From assembly GCA_030527715.1 (NCBI GenBank), contig JAUNAF010000012.1, positions 1 to 41,789 on the forward strand: a stretch of DNA of 41,789 nucleotides, read 5' to 3'. The stretch comes from Eubacteriales bacterium. GTDB taxonomy: Bacteria > Bacillota > Clostridia > Lachnospirales > Lachnospiraceae. A program made the translations under genes and the position numbers. Below, piece by piece: positions 34,548 through 41,789 of this stretch. Each line of letters opens with the position of its first letter. The stretch's first letter is position 1. Under the pieces are notes generated by a model, which was given only the letters and a program-made list of their open reading frames with translations, did no database searches and was not told the DNA's origin.

Positions 34548-36694
34548 AGATCAATAAGAAAATAGCAGAAGAGCTCGGAGTACAGCTGAAACAGGTGGAT
34601 GCCGCGGTATCCCTGATCGATGAGGGAAATACGATTCCGTTTATTTCCCGTTATCGAAAGGAAGCGACCGGAGCTTTGAATGATGAACAGCTCCGAGCAC
34701 TCTCAGAGCGTCTGACCTATCTGAGAAATCTGGAGGAGAAAAAACAGCAGGTGCTCTCCAGTATTGAAGATCAGGGAAAACTGACGGAGGAGCTGAAAAA
34801 TCAGATCCTTCAGGCAGAGACACAGGTGGCGGTGGAGGATCTCTACCGTCCGTATCGTCCGAAACGCCGTACCAGAGCAATGATCGCTCGCGAAAAGGGA
34901 CTGGAAGGACTGGCAAATATTCTTCTGCTTCAGATGACCGGAAAATCCATGGAGGAGGAGGCAGCTGCCTTCCTGGATCCGGAAAAAGAGGTGACTACGG
35001 TCGAGGAGGCACTCAGAGGTGCGATGGATATCGTGGCAGAATCAATTTCAGATGATGCCGGATATCGTACAAGAATCCGAGAGATGACTGCCAGAGAAGG
35101 TCTGGTCATAGCGGAAGCAAAGGATGAGAAGAAAGAGTCTGTCTATGAAATGTACTATCAGTTTCAGGAGCCGGTCGGACGTCTTGCGGGACACCGTATT
35201 CTTGCGCTCAACAGAGGTGAGAAGGAAAAGATTTTGACTGTGAAAATTGAGGCTCCGGAAGAGAAGATCCTGTCTTACCTGCAGCAGCAGACGATTGTCA
35301 GAAATAATGCAAATACAGAAGAGTATTTAAAGAAGGTCTGTGAGGATGCCTACCGAAGACTGATCGCTCCGTCGATCGAGCGTGAGATCCGATCAGAGCT
35401 GACAGAGAAGGCTGAGGACGGTGCGATCCGTGTATTCGGAAAGAATCTTACTCAGCTGCTGATGCAGCCTCCGATCGCAGGAAAGACCGTGCTTGGATGG
35501 GATCCGGCGTTCAGAACAGGATGTAAGCTCGCAGTGGTGGATCCGACCGGAAAGGTTCTGGATACTGCAGTTGTTTATCCTACCGCGCCGACAAACGAAC
35601 GAAAGATCAGAGAGGCAAAGGATAAGGTGAAATCCTTTATTGAACAGTATGGAATCACTCTGATCTCGGTCGGAAACGGTACAGCTTCCAGAGAATCTGA
35701 GCAGATCATTGTGGAACTGATCAAAGAGCTGCCGCAGAAGGTAGAGTATGTCATCACCAACGAGGCAGGTGCTTCAGTTTACTCCGCAAGCAAGCTTGCA
35801 ACAGAGGAATTTCCGGAATTTGATGTCGGACAGCGAAGCGCTGCTTCCATTGCAAGACGTGTGCAGGACCCGCTTGCAGAACTGGTAAAGATCGATCCGA
35901 AGTCCATCGGTGTCGGTCAGTATCAGCACGACATGAATCAGAAAAAACTCGGAGAAGTGCTCGGAGGAGTCGTTGAGGACAGCGTAAATAAGGTCGGTGT
36001 GGATCTGAATACCGCATCTGCTCCGCTGATGGAGTATGTCTCCGGAATTTCCAAGACGATCGCAAAGAATATCGTTAATTATCGAGAGCAGAACGGCAGA
36101 TTTACAGAGCGCAGACAGCTTCTGAAGGTAGCAAAGCTCGGACCGAAGGCATATGAGCAGTGTGCCGGATTCATGAGAATTTCCGGAGGAAAGAATCCGC
36201 TGGATGCGACCAGTGTACATCCGGAGTCCTATGAAGCTGCAGAACTTCTGTTAAAGCAGATGGGTTATCAGAAGGAAGATATTACAGCAGGAAATCTGAA
36301 GGGACTTTCCAAAAAAGTCGGAGATTACAGAAAACTTTCCGAACAGCTCGGAATCGGCGAGATCACACTGAAGGATATTGTGAACGAGCTCGAAAAGCCG
36401 GCAAGAGATCCGCGAGATGAGATGCCGCGTCCGATTCTCCGTGCAGATGTACTTGAAATGAAGGATCTGACTCCGGGAATGGTCTTAAAGGGAACGGTGC
36501 GAAATGTCATCGACTTCGGTGCTTTTGTCGATATCGGAGTACATCAGGACGGTCTGGTGCATGTCTCTCAGATGTCCAGCAAAAAGTTTGTAAAACATCC
36601 GCTGGATGTCGTGAGCGTGGGAGATATCGTTGAGGTAAAGGTGCTCAGTGTGGATCTGCAGAAAAGGAGAATCTCACTGACCATGAAGCTTTGA
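34544..36694 (+). CDS. tex: Tex family S1 RNA-binding protein
   Basis: A 716-residue nucleic acid-binding protein, homologous to Tex/Spt6 core. Order: N-terminal Tex domain (about 1-185), YqgF-like domain beginning KTVLGWDPAFRTGCKLAVVDP near residue 315, a helix-hairpin-helix region (FTERRQLLKVAKLGPKAYEQCAGF near 520), and a C-terminal S1 domain (about 640-714, GMVLKGTVRNVIDFGAFVDIG). It binds RNA/DNA and associates with transcription. Length is normal. It begins within the stop of the preceding gene (ATGA), so it is translationally coupled to the threonine genes. Confidence 0.96.
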   Translation: MKINKKIAEELGVQLKQVDAAVSLIDEGNTIPFISRYRKEATGALNDEQLRALSERLTYLRNLEEKKQQVLSSIEDQGKLTEELKNQILQAETQVAVEDLYRPYRPKRRTRAMIAREKGLEGLANILLLQMTGKSMEEEAAAFLDPEKEVTTVEEALRGAMDIVAESISDDAGYRTRIREMTAREGLVIAEAKDEKKESVYEMYYQFQEPVGRLAGHRILALNRGEKEKILTVKIEAPEEKILSYLQQQTIVRNNANTEEYLKKVCEDAYRRLIAPSIEREIRSELTEKAEDGAIRVFGKNLTQLLMQPPIAGKTVLGWDPAFRTGCKLAVVDPTGKVLDTAVVYPTAPTNERKIREAKDKVKSFIEQYGITLISVGNGTASRESEQIIVELIKELPQKVEYVITNEAGASVYSASKLATEEFPEFDVGQRSAASIARRVQDPLAELVKIDPKSIGVGQYQHDMNQKKLGEVLGGVVEDSVNKVGVDLNTASAPLMEYVSGISKTIAKNIVNYREQNGRFTERRQLLKVAKLGPKAYEQCAGFMRISGGKNPLDATSVHPESYEAAELLLKQMGYQKEDITAGNLKGLSKKVGDYRKLSEQLGIGEITLKDIVNELEKPARDPRDEMPRPILRADVLEMKDLTPGMVLKGTVRNVIDFGAFVDIGVHQDGLVHVSQMSSKKFVKHPLDVVSVGDIVEVKVLSVDLQKRRISLTMKL

Positions 36695-36714
36695 TGCCGG
36701 AGAGGTGAAGAAGA

Positions 36715-37326
36715 ATGCCTGAGATAAAAAATATAAAGAAGCTGACAGACAGCAGATATTTAAATATGTACGAGCTGGATGCGAGAAATCGTGTCGGAGG
36801 AGCGGTAGATTATTTTGTGGCATCAAGGGCAAAGAGTGCTGAGGAACTGGAGCTGGTCACAAAGGTCTGCCATCCGGACGGCGTTGGTATTTTTTCGCTC
36901 TATGGAGAGGCAAAAGACCGCGTGGTGCTGATCAGACAGTACCGCTATACTCTGGATGACTATATCTATGAGCTCCCGGCAGGTCTGATCGATGAGGGCG
37001 AGGATCCGAAAACAGCATCGGTGCGCGAGATGAAGGAGGAGACAGGACTGGACTTCCACCCGATTCAGGCAGATCCGATGTTTGAAAGACCGTACTATAC
37101 CACGATCGGAATGACAGATGAATCACTGGTGATGTCTTACGGATATTCGGATGGCGAGGTCAGCAGAAAGTATCTTGAGGATGATGAGGAGCTGGATGTA
37201 GTCATTGCAGACCGTACCGAGGTGCTCAGAATCCTGAAGGAAGAGAGGGTGGCACTGATCTGTGCGTTCATGCTGATGCATTTTCTTTCAGAAAGTGAAC
37301 CTTTCGGATTCCTGAAGCAGGTATAG
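36715..37326 (+). CDS. Nudix hydrolase (ADP-ribose pyrophosphatase-like)
   Basis: A 203-residue Nudix protein. The Nudix box spans residues 94-116 and is fully intact (G-x5-E-x7-REMKEETGL). The preceding RQYRYTLDDYIYELPAGLID is typical of ADP-ribose and nucleoside-diphosphate-sugar pyrophosphatases (NudF-like). It hydrolyses a nucleoside diphosphate linked to another moiety, with Mg2+. AGAGGTGAAG precedes the ATG. It lies 20 bases after tex in the same run. Exact substrate is not determined. Confidence 0.92.
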   Translation: MPEIKNIKKLTDSRYLNMYELDARNRVGGAVDYFVASRAKSAEELELVTKVCHPDGVGIFSLYGEAKDRVVLIRQYRYTLDDYIYELPAGLIDEGEDPKTASVREMKEETGLDFHPIQADPMFERPYYTTIGMTDESLVMSYGYSDGEVSRKYLEDDEELDVVIADRTEVLRILKEERVALICAFMLMHFLSESEPFGFLKQV

Positions 37327-37367
37327 GAAAATGCCGGACAGAGAAAAAGAAATTTGGGAGGAAGAGC

Positions 37368-37805
37368 ATGGTAATTGAGACCGTCAGTGAGTCAGAAACA
37401 TTTGCCGTCGGAGAAAAGATCGGAAGAGAGGCAGAACCGGGAGCGATTTTTGCACTTCTTGGAGATCTTGGCGTAGGCAAGACTGTCTTCACAAAGGGAG
37501 TGGCAGCAGGGCTTGGTATCACGGAAGCGGTATCCAGCCCGACCTTTACCATTGTGCAGATATATGAGGAGGGCAGACTGCCCTTCTATCATTTCGATGT
37601 TTATCGAATCGGTGACATTGAAGAAATGGATGAGATCGGATATGAGGATTACTTTTACGGACAGGGAGTTTCCATGGTGGAATGGGCGAATCTGATCACA
37701 GAGCTGATGCCGCCGGAAACTGTCTGGATCACGATCGAGAAAGATCTGGAAAAGGGATTTGATTATCGAAGAATCGAGGTAAGAAATGAAAATTCTGGGA
37801 ATTGA
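37368..37805 (+). CDS. tsaE: tRNA t6A biosynthesis ATPase TsaE
   Basis: A 145-residue P-loop ATPase that works with TsaB and TsaD to form threonylcarbamoyl-adenosine at position 37 of ANN-decoding tRNAs. Walker A is GDLGVGKT (residues 32-39), switch-like SSPTFTIVQIYEEG near residue 60 and FYHFDVYRI near 75. Length is standard. GGGAGGAAGAG precedes the ATG. Its end overlaps tsaB by 20 bases, and the ribosome binding site of tsaB lies within it. Confidence 0.96.
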   Translation: MVIETVSESETFAVGEKIGREAEPGAIFALLGDLGVGKTVFTKGVAAGLGITEAVSSPTFTIVQIYEEGRLPFYHFDVYRIGDIEEMDEIGYEDYFYGQGVSMVEWANLITELMPPETVWITIEKDLEKGFDYRRIEVRNENSGN

Positions 37806-38511
37806 CAGCTCCGGTCTGGTCGCTTCTGCCGCTGTAGTCAGCGACGGTCAGCTGCTGGCGGAGTATTCCGTAAATTATAAAAAAACACATTCACAGACAC
37901 TCCTGCCGATGATCGACGAGATCGTCAGCATGATCGAGCTGGATCTGGATACTATTGATGCAATTGCTGTCGCCGCAGGTCCGGGATCCTTTACCGGACT
38001 GCGTATCGGATCTGCAACTGCAAAGGGACTGGGCATGGCACTGAATAAGCCGCTGATCGAGATCCCGACCCTGGAAGGACTTGCATACAATCTCTGCCCG
38101 TCAAAGGCACTGGTCTGCCCGATGATGGACGCGAGAAGAAATCAGGTCTATACAGGAATTTACCGCTTTCAGGGAACAACTCTGGAGGTCGTGGAGGGAC
38201 AGATGGCGGTTTCTGTCACAGAGGTGATCGAGAAGCTGAATGCACTTGGGAAAGAAGTGCTGCTGCTCGGTGACGGAATACCGGTATATCAGAAGTTTAT
38301 CGAAGAGAGCCTGAAGGTACCGTATCTGATCGTTCCGGCACAGAACAGCCGTCAGAGAGCGGGATCGGTGGCAGCGCTCGGTCTTCAGTATGCAAAAGAA
38401 GGAAAAATGGTCTCTGCCGCAGAGCACCAGCCGGACTATCTCCGTCTCTCACAGGCAGAAAGAGAGCTTGCGGAGAAAAAGGAAAGGGAAGCATGCAGTC
38501 AGAAGAACTGA
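37786..38511 (+). CDS. tsaB: tRNA t6A biosynthesis protein TsaB
   Basis: A 241-residue ASKHA-fold paralogue of TsaD that dimerises with it. The start ILGIDSSGLVASAAVV, the THSQTLLPMIDE stretch and VAAGPGSFTGLRIGSATAKGLG (near residue 65) are the family signatures. It lacks the HxxxH metal motif of TsaD, as expected of TsaB. It overlaps tsaE by 20 bases and rimI by 19, which signals tight coupling. Confidence 0.95.
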   Translation: MKILGIDSSGLVASAAVVSDGQLLAEYSVNYKKTHSQTLLPMIDEIVSMIELDLDTIDAIAVAAGPGSFTGLRIGSATAKGLGMALNKPLIEIPTLEGLAYNLCPSKALVCPMMDARRNQVYTGIYRFQGTTLEVVEGQMAVSVTEVIEKLNALGKEVLLLGDGIPVYQKFIEESLKVPYLIVPAQNSRQRAGSVAALGLQYAKEGKMVSAAEHQPDYLRLSQAERELAEKKEREACSQKN

Positions 38512-38948
38512 TTCTGATTCGTGAGATGACAGAGGAGGATCTGGATACTGTCTGCGAAATCGAAAAAGAGATCTTTTCGCAGCCGTGGTCGAGGCAGGGA
38601 TTTCTGGATGCGCTCCATTCGGAATATACCCGCTATCTCTGTGCGGTGAAGGATGAGGAACTGATTGGTTACTGCGGTTATCTCCGCTCATTTGAGGAAG
38701 CGGATATCACAAATGTTGCAGTGAAAGAAAGCGCGCGCCGTCAGAATGCAGGAAAAAAGATGCTGACAGAGCTGATACACAGGGGAGAGCAGGATGGTAT
38801 TGAGGCATTTACACTGGAAGTGCGAAAAAGCAATATCCCTGCACTGCGGCTATATGAGACGCTTGGGTTTGCTTCCTGCGGTGTGCGAAAAAACTTTTAT
38901 GATCTTCCGAAGGAAGATGCTGTAATCATGTGGAGAAGACCGGAATAG
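38493..38948 (+). CDS. rimI: Ribosomal protein S18 alanine N-acetyltransferase RimI
   Basis: A 151-residue GNAT acetyltransferase. The acetyl-CoA loop is in ESARRQNAGKKMLTEL near residue 80, and the C-terminal LEVRKSNIPALRLYETLGF (near 112) is the standard GNAT motif B of RimI. RimI acetylates the N-terminus of ribosomal protein S18 in E. coli and is regularly found inside t6A gene clusters. It overlaps tsaB by 19 bases. Assignment rests on motif and neighbours together. Confidence 0.92.
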   Translation: MQSEELILIREMTEEDLDTVCEIEKEIFSQPWSRQGFLDALHSEYTRYLCAVKDEELIGYCGYLRSFEEADITNVAVKESARRQNAGKKMLTELIHRGEQDGIEAFTLEVRKSNIPALRLYETLGFASCGVRKNFYDLPKEDAVIMWRRPE

Positions 38949-38961
38949 GGAAAGGTGAAAA

Positions 38962-39873
38962 ATGCTGGATGTATGTTTGCTTGGCTGCGGAGGTATGATG
39001 CCGCTGCCTTATCGATGGCTGACGTCACTGATGCTGCGCTATAACGGAAGCAGCATTCTGATCGACTGCGGTGAGGGAACTCAGGTAGCGCTCAGAGAGA
39101 AGGGCTGGAGTCCCAAGCCAATCGACGTCATCTGTTTTACTCATTATCACGGAGATCACATCAGCGGGCTTCCGGGCCTGCTGTTGACGATGGGAAATGC
39201 GATGCGCACGGAACCGCTGACTCTGATCGGACCAAAAGGTCTGGAGAGAGTCGTGAATGCACTGCGTGTCATTGCTCCGGAATTGCCGTTTCCGATCATT
39301 TTCAGGGAGATACACGGCGCAAAGGAAAGCTTTACACTGAACGGCTATCGAATCACAGCGTTTCGCGTGAATCACAATGTGCTCTGTTACGGATATACCG
39401 TTGAGATCGATCGGAAGGGCAAGTTTGATGTAGAGCGTGCACGTGCACAGGAGATTCCGGTGAAACTCTGGAATCCTCTGCAGAAGGGACAGACAATAGA
39501 ACTGGACGGACGTACCTATACGCCGGATATGGTGCTCGGAGAAAGCCGAAAAGGTCTGAAGGTGGCGTACTGTACAGATACGAGACCGACTGCATCGATC
39601 GTGGAAAATGCGAAGAATGCAGATCTGTTTATCTGTGAAGGAATGTACGGAGAGCAGGAAAAAGAAGCAAAAGCTCTGGAACATAAGCACATGACCTTCC
39701 TGGAGGCGGCAAACCTGGCTAAGGCTGCGGAAGTAGGCGAACTCTGGCTTACACATTACAGTCCTGCTTTGTCTCATCCGGAAGAATTTATGAATACAGT
39801 CACTGCAGTATTCCCGAAGGCATATCCGGGAAAAGACGGTAAAACGGTGGAACTGCAGTTTGAAGAGGATTAA
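38962..39873 (+). CDS. rnz: Ribonuclease Z
   Basis: A 303-residue metallo-beta-lactamase fold nuclease that removes 3' trailers from tRNA precursors lacking CCA. The zinc motif is HYHGDH (His61, His63, Asp65, His66), further ligands lie near YCTDTRP (about residue 210) and HKHMTFLEAA and LTHYSPAL near 260. The single tRNA gene in this window does not encode CCA, so this enzyme would be needed for its maturation. It sits between rimI and tsaD, an arrangement seen in Lachnospiraceae. Confidence 0.93.
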   Translation: MLDVCLLGCGGMMPLPYRWLTSLMLRYNGSSILIDCGEGTQVALREKGWSPKPIDVICFTHYHGDHISGLPGLLLTMGNAMRTEPLTLIGPKGLERVVNALRVIAPELPFPIIFREIHGAKESFTLNGYRITAFRVNHNVLCYGYTVEIDRKGKFDVERARAQEIPVKLWNPLQKGQTIELDGRTYTPDMVLGESRKGLKVAYCTDTRPTASIVENAKNADLFICEGMYGEQEKEAKALEHKHMTFLEAANLAKAAEVGELWLTHYSPALSHPEEFMNTVTAVFPKAYPGKDGKTVELQFEED

Positions 39874-39885
39874 AGAAGGTTAATC

Positions 39886-40920
39886 ATGGAAAAAAAGGAT
39901 GTATTAATTCTTGCAATAGAAAGCTCCTGCGATGAAACCGCAGCAGCAGTAGTTAAAAACGGACGTGAGGTGCTCTCCAATGTGATCTCCTCACAGATCG
40001 ATCTTCATAAGCTCTATGGTGGAGTAGTGCCGGAGATCGCATCACGTAAGCATATCGAGAAGATCAATCAGGTGATCGAGGAAGCAATGCAGCAGGCAGA
40101 GGTGAACTGGGATGATCTGGATGCAATCGGAGTGACCTATGGACCGGGACTGGTCGGAGCACTGCTGGTCGGAGTCTCAGCTGCAAAGGCTATTGCGTAT
40201 GCGAGAAAGCTTCCGCTGGTTGGAGTTCATCACATTGAAGGACATATTTCCGCAAATTATATTGAAAATAAGGAACTGGAGCCGCCGTTTGCCTGCCTGG
40301 TAGTCTCAGGAGGACACACACACCTGGTAAAAGTTGAGGATTATGGAAAATACCGTATCATCGGCAAAACCAGAGATGATGCTGCAGGAGAAGCTTTTGA
40401 CAAGGTGGCGCGTTCGATCGGACTGGGTTATCCGGGCGGACCGAAGATCGACAGACTTTCCAAAGAGGGAGATGCGTCTGCGATCCAGTTTCCGAAGGCG
40501 AAAGTGGCAGATGCACCGTATGATTTCAGCTTCAGCGGCCTGAAGTCTGCCGTTCTGAACTATCTTAACGGATGCAAAATGAAAGGTGAGGAGATCAATC
40601 CTGCAGATGTGGCAGCGTCCTTCCAGAAAGCTGTAACGGATGTGCTCGTAGAGCATGCAATGATGGCGGTACGGGAATATGGATTTGACAAGCTTGCGAT
40701 CGCAGGAGGTGTTGCATCCAATTCGACACTGCGCAATGCAATGGAAGAGGCATGCAAAAAAGAAGGAATCTCTTTCTATCATCCGTCACCGATTCTCTGC
40801 ACAGACAATGCGGCAATGATCGGTGCGGCAGCATACTATGAGTATATAAACGGAGTGCGCCATGGACTGGATCTGAATGCCATTCCGAACTTAAAGCTTG
40901 GAGAGCGCTATGAAGGATAG
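39886..40920 (+). CDS. tsaD: tRNA t6A transferase TsaD
   Basis: A 344-residue enzyme that transfers the threonylcarbamoyl group to tRNA. The N-terminal [15 protein letters not shown], the Fe-binding HxxxH (His116 and His120 in HHIEGH), VSGGHTHLV near residue 143, and the C-terminal IAGGVASNS plus [12 protein letters not shown] are the family signatures. Length is normal. Together with tsaE and tsaB it completes the transfer complex; the TsaC/Sua5 enzyme that makes threonylcarbamoyl-AMP is not in this window. Its last codons overlap ispD. Confidence 0.96.
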   Translation: MEKKDVLILAIESSCDETAAAVVKNGREVLSNVISSQIDLHKLYGGVVPEIASRKHIEKINQVIEEAMQQAEVNWDDLDAIGVTYGPGLVGALLVGVSAAKAIAYARKLPLVGVHHIEGHISANYIENKELEPPFACLVVSGGHTHLVKVEDYGKYRIIGKTRDDAAGEAFDKVARSIGLGYPGGPKIDRLSKEGDASAIQFPKAKVADAPYDFSFSGLKSAVLNYLNGCKMKGEEINPADVAASFQKAVTDVLVEHAMMAVREYGFDKLAIAGGVASNSTLRNAMEEACKKEGISFYHPSPILCTDNAAMIGAAAYYEYINGVRHGLDLNAIPNLKLGERYEG

Positions 40921-41596
40921 ACATACGGCGATCGTTCTGTCGGCCGGCCGTGGAACGCGCATGCAGACAGAGAAACCGAAACAGTATCTTGAGGTAAAAG
41001 GAAAACCGATCATCGTCTATACGCTGGAGGCATTTCAAAACTGCAGTTTTATAGACGATATCATACTGGTATGCGGTAAAGAGGATGTGGAATACTGCAG
41101 AAGAGAGATCGCAGAGAAATACCATCTTGATAAGATCAGCAAGATCGTACCGGGTGGGAAAGAACGCTATCACTCTGTCTTTAAGGGACTGGAGGAGATA
41201 GAAGATACAGACTATGTCTATATCCATGACGGAGCCCGTCCGTTTGTGACAGAGGAGATCCTGGATCGTATTCGAAGAGCAGTGGAGGAGCACCACGCAG
41301 CGATTGCGGGAATGCCGGTGAAGGATACGATAAAGATCGCGGACGAGGACGGCTTTGCCAGGTATACGCCGAAAAGATCGGAAGTCTGGCAGATCCAGAC
41401 ACCGCAGGCTTTTGACTTTACGCTGATCAGAGAGGCATACAGAAAACTGCTGGAGGATCCGAATGCGGAAAAGCTTGGAATTACAGACGATGCGATGGTG
41501 GTAGAGACGATGACAGAGCAGAAAGTATACCTTGTAGAAGCAAGCTATTCCAATATCAAAATAACGACTCCGGAAGACTTAAAATGGTTTTTGTAA
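40910..41596 (+). CDS. ispD: 2-C-methyl-D-erythritol 4-phosphate cytidylyltransferase
   Basis: A 228-residue enzyme of the MEP isoprenoid pathway that joins CTP to methylerythritol phosphate. The CTP loop is [19 protein letters not shown] (residues 9-27), and [13 protein letters not shown] near 105, MPVKDTIK near 140 and WQIQTPQAF near 162 are conserved. The start at 40910 overlaps the tsaD stop by 11 bases, with GGAG at 40900-40903; an in-frame start at 40898 would place the site inside the coding region. No terminator is seen before the tRNA promoter. Confidence 0.95.
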   Translation: MKDRHTAIVLSAGRGTRMQTEKPKQYLEVKGKPIIVYTLEAFQNCSFIDDIILVCGKEDVEYCRREIAEKYHLDKISKIVPGGKERYHSVFKGLEEIEDTDYVYIHDGARPFVTEEILDRIRRAVEEHHAAIAGMPVKDTIKIADEDGFARYTPKRSEVWQIQTPQAFDFTLIREAYRKLLEDPNAEKLGITDDAMVVETMTEQKVYLVEASYSNIKITTPEDLKWFL

Positions 41597-41614
41597 AAAA
41601 ATTAAAAAAAGGTG

Positions 41615-41643
41615 TTGACAGATCGGAAAGTCGATGGTAGTAT
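41615..41643 (+). promoter_or_regulatory. Sigma-A promoter for tRNA-Ser
   Basis: TTGACA (41615-41620) and TAGTAT (41638-41643) are separated by 17 bases, about 58 bases before the mature tRNA end. Confidence 0.8.
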
Positions 41644-41700
41644 ATATCTTGCGTTTCGGATGAAGAGCAAACGCTCAAGAGGATAACAAAGCGCAAGACT

Positions 41701-41786
41701 GGAGAGATATCGAAGTGGTCATAACGAGGCGGTCTTGAAAACCGTTTGTCCGCAAGGGCGCGTGGGTTCGAATCCCACTCTCTCCG
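41701..41786 (+). tRNA. tRNA-Ser(UGA)
   Basis: The acceptor stem pairs 41701-41707 with 41779-41785, discriminator G at 41786. The anticodon stem (41729-41733 with 41741-41745) encloses CTTGAAA, anticodon TGA at 41736-41738. A long variable arm (41746-41761) and a T arm with TTCGAAT (41767-41773) are typical of class II tRNA-Ser. CCA is not encoded. Confidence 0.97.
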
Positions 41787-41789
41787 CTT

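Noticed and set aside
39025..39777. A 250-codon - strand open frame opposite rnz
   Set aside because: Fully inside ribonuclease Z, whose zinc ligands are all intact; no start signal.
41701..41789. tRNA-Ser as an integration site for a mobile element
   Set aside because: No integrase or duplicated tRNA end is visible, and the sequence ends three bases after the gene.

Overview
All reading here was done by eye from the sequence, with no database search. The window looks like a chromosomal segment of a Gram-positive anaerobe of the Clostridia, most likely a gut-type Lachnospiraceae. The grounds are gene order (hpf-secA-prfB; ACT protein-hom-apgM-type kinase; tsaE-tsaB-rimI-rnz-tsaD), the protein families present, AGGAGG-type ribosome binding sites, sigma-A style promoters and moderate GC. 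The genus cannot be fixed. All 40 protein genes and the one tRNA lie on the + strand. I see no phage, transposon, integrase or CRISPR array.

Layout. 64-2164: histidine phosphatase, SpoU/TrmH rRNA methyltransferase and a small secreted protein. 2172-6325: a polar amino acid ABC importer (binding protein, two permeases, ATPase) from a strong promoter, with a hairpin terminator after the binding protein gene, followed by a peptidase C26 amidotransferase. 6358-8764: alanine racemase from its own promoter, then an FMN-dependent hydroxy-acid oxidase with a cysteine cluster, ending in a terminator. 8787-12499: DegV protein, zinc-ribbon membrane protein, SPFH protein with zinc ribbons, and a secreted two-repeat protein.

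12552-21689: a sugar-sensing and uptake block. It holds a YesM-type sensor kinase, a membrane-anchored sugar-binding protein, two tandem MglA-type ATPase/MglC-type permease pairs and one exported sugar-binding protein. The two ATPases are about 95% identical in protein but differ at roughly half of the synonymous codons compared, while the permeases have diverged. No response regulator is present. 21900-24929: iron alcohol dehydrogenase, a HisA of the eukaryotic type and a ribokinase-like kinase, from a consensus promoter.

24976-29653: hibernation factor hpf, secA and prfB. prfB needs a +1 programmed frameshift to be made, and its frameshift stop codon is UAA, not the usual UGA. 29701-31601: zinc-ribbon membrane protein and TPM-domain protein, which with the SPFH protein resemble Bacillus YdjG/YdjH/YdjI. 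31616-34547: threonine-branch genes. 34544-41596: tex, a Nudix hydrolase, the t6A modification genes with rimI and rnz, and ispD. 41701-41786: tRNA-Ser(UGA) with its own promoter.

The points most worth a second look are the UAA version of the RF2 autoregulatory frameshift site, the eukaryotic-type HisA outside any his operon, the duplicated sugar importer with an orphan sensor kinase, and the absence of lipobox cysteines from every exported binding protein.
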